Shown in pieces: positions 63,026 through 64,000 of a stretch of DNA of 64,000 bases. A program made the position numbers and the translations under genes. The notes under the pieces are model-generated. The model had not been told where the DNA came from, searched no databases, and saw nothing but the letters and a program-made list of their open reading frames with translations. This DNA comes from Anaerolineae bacterium. Its GTDB lineage: Bacteria > Chloroflexota > Anaerolineae > Aggregatilineales > Phototrophicaceae. The DNA is taken from the NCBI GenBank assembly GCA_022824365.1, contig JAJEAA010000013.1, forward strand, positions 18,146 through 82,145, read 5' to 3'. Position 1 is the first letter of the stretch. Each line of letters starts with the position of its first letter.

Positions 63026-64000
63026 ATGCGGAACGCCAACCCGCGAGACCAGCTAAAGCTCAGCGCCAATGATATGCGTGAAATGGGCTACCGCATCATC
63101 GATATGCTGGTCGATTATACCGGGGCGCAAGCCCAATTTCCGGTGACGCGAGCGCTGGATCAGGCGACATTCGAGGAAATCCTGGACGAGCCGCTCCCGG
63201 AGGAGGGAACGGATTGGCAAGACGTATTGGAACAGTTCGAGCGACAGGTGCTGACGACTATCGATCACCTGGATCATCCGCGTTTCTTCGCCTATATTCC
63301 ATCCTCCAGCAACTTCGTTGGCGCCATGGCGGACGCGCTGGCCTCCGGTTACAACATTTTTAACGCCTTATACCCGCTTGGGACCGGCGCGGCGGTAGTC
63401 GAAAGGCTGGCCATCAGTTGGTTGCGCAAGTTATGCGGCATGCCGGAAGAGGCGGGCGGCTTGTTTGTTAGCGGAGGCTCAATGGCGAATCTGTCGGGAT
63501 TGGCGGTGGCGCGGCAGATCCAGTTGGGGGGCGACATGCGCAACGCCGTCGCTTACTGCTCAGATCAGGCGCACTTCGTCATTTCACGCGGCTTGCGCAT
63601 CCTCGGCTTCGCGCCGGAACAACTGCGCGAAATCCAGACTGATGAGGATTTCCGGCTTCCAGTGGCGGAGCTTGAACGGGCGATAGCGGAGGACAGAGCG
63701 GCGGGCAAACGGCCCTTTTGCGTTGCTGCGACAGCCGGCACGACCAATTCGGGCGCGGTGGATCCGCTAGGGGACCTGGCGGATCTGTGTGAGCGGGAGG
63801 GTCTTTGGCTGCATGTCGATGGCGCTTACGGCGCGTCCGCCTGCTTGACAGAGTATAGAAAACAAGCCCTGGCTGGCATTGAACGCGCGCATTCACTGAC
63901 CTGGGACGCGCATAAATGGATGTTCCAACCGGTTGAGTGCAGCGCTTTGCTGGTCCGCGATCGTCATTGGCTAAGCGCTACGTTCAAGGAAACAGCCCAT
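63026..64000 (+). CDS. Group II PLP-dependent decarboxylase, copy 2 (3' end outside window)
   Basis: The frame is open to the window end, giving 325 residues. ATG 63026 is preceded by GAGAGGA. It matches copy 1 along its length ([52 protein letters not shown], and the PLP lysine Lys297 in WDAHKWMFQPVE). About the last third is missing from the window. Tandem copies suggest duplication followed by divergence, perhaps to different amino acids. Confidence 0.9.
   Translation, partial: MRNANPRDQLKLSANDMREMGYRIIDMLVDYTGAQAQFPVTRALDQATFEEILDEPLPEEGTDWQDVLEQFERQVLTTIDHLDHPRFFAYIPSSSNFVGAMADALASGYNIFNALYPLGTGAAVVERLAISWLRKLCGMPEEAGGLFVSGGSMANLSGLAVARQIQLGGDMRNAVAYCSDQAHFVISRGLRILGFAPEQLREIQTDEDFRLPVAELERAIAEDRAAGKRPFCVAATAGTTNSGAVDPLGDLADLCEREGLWLHVDGAYGASACLTEYRKQALAGIERAHSLTWDAHKWMFQPVECSALLVRDRHWLSATFKETAH

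Overview
The window looks like a chromosomal segment of a high-GC bacterium, most likely a member of the Chloroflexota (Anaerolineae-type). This is inferred from the gene mix and style: a sugar ABC system of binding protein plus two permeases without an ATPase, SH3b and LysM surface proteins, short Flp-type pilins, TrpB2, a PBP1A-type enzyme with a long cytoplasmic tail, and arrays of large GT-C-like membrane proteins. Spacers are crowded with short palindromes and MITE-like repeats. No rRNA, tRNA or CRISPR array was seen.

Layout. 1-8.9 kb: a partial solute-binding-protein-like gene, a PfkB-type kinase, asparagine synthase, GatA, CoaE and several tiny membrane-protein genes. 8.9-15.7 kb: repeats, a DapA-superfamily lyase, a family of small coiled-coil/membrane proteins, and a sugar ABC operon whose binding-protein gene carries a frameshift after the signal peptide. 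15.7-20.3 kb: ilvD between two AT-richer pairs of accessory genes. 20.3-30.3 kb: a CaiB/AMACR-like enzyme, a UvrD/PcrA helicase, a class A penicillin-binding protein, a methyltransferase-nuclease fusion and a duplicated small hypothetical pair. 30.5-34.4 kb: a tightly packed minus-strand operon, lactonase > epimerase > hemC > hemD. 34.6-44 kb: TrpB2, a LysM lipoprotein, an M42 aminopeptidase, two Flp pilins, a large FtsX-type permease and a C26 glutamine amidotransferase-like hydrolase. 44.2-57.4 kb: five tandem paralogous membrane proteins of 833-870 aa. 57.5-64 kb: hemB with a nitroreductase, small hypotheticals, an IS1595-like transposase remnant, TauE/SafE, and two tandem PLP decarboxylases, the second cut by the window end.

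How it fits together. Most recognisable genes are housekeeping: tRNA amidation, CoA, tetrapyrrole, branched-chain amino acids, tryptophan, cell wall and DNA repair. The accessory signal lies in three places. The first is the five-copy membrane-protein array, whose pattern of near-identical and divergent patches suggests recombination between copies. The second is a recurrent family of 69-80 aa coiled-coil/membrane proteins, two loci of which have good sigma70-type promoters. The third is a dense set of interspersed repeats: a GGGCGA...TCGCCCCTAC palindrome, a GC-rich element that is read in frame at the start of two array genes, a MITE with 30-bp terminal inverted repeats, and a CACAGAG element. 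I found no convincing multi-gene defence system beyond the lone methyltransferase-nuclease fusion.
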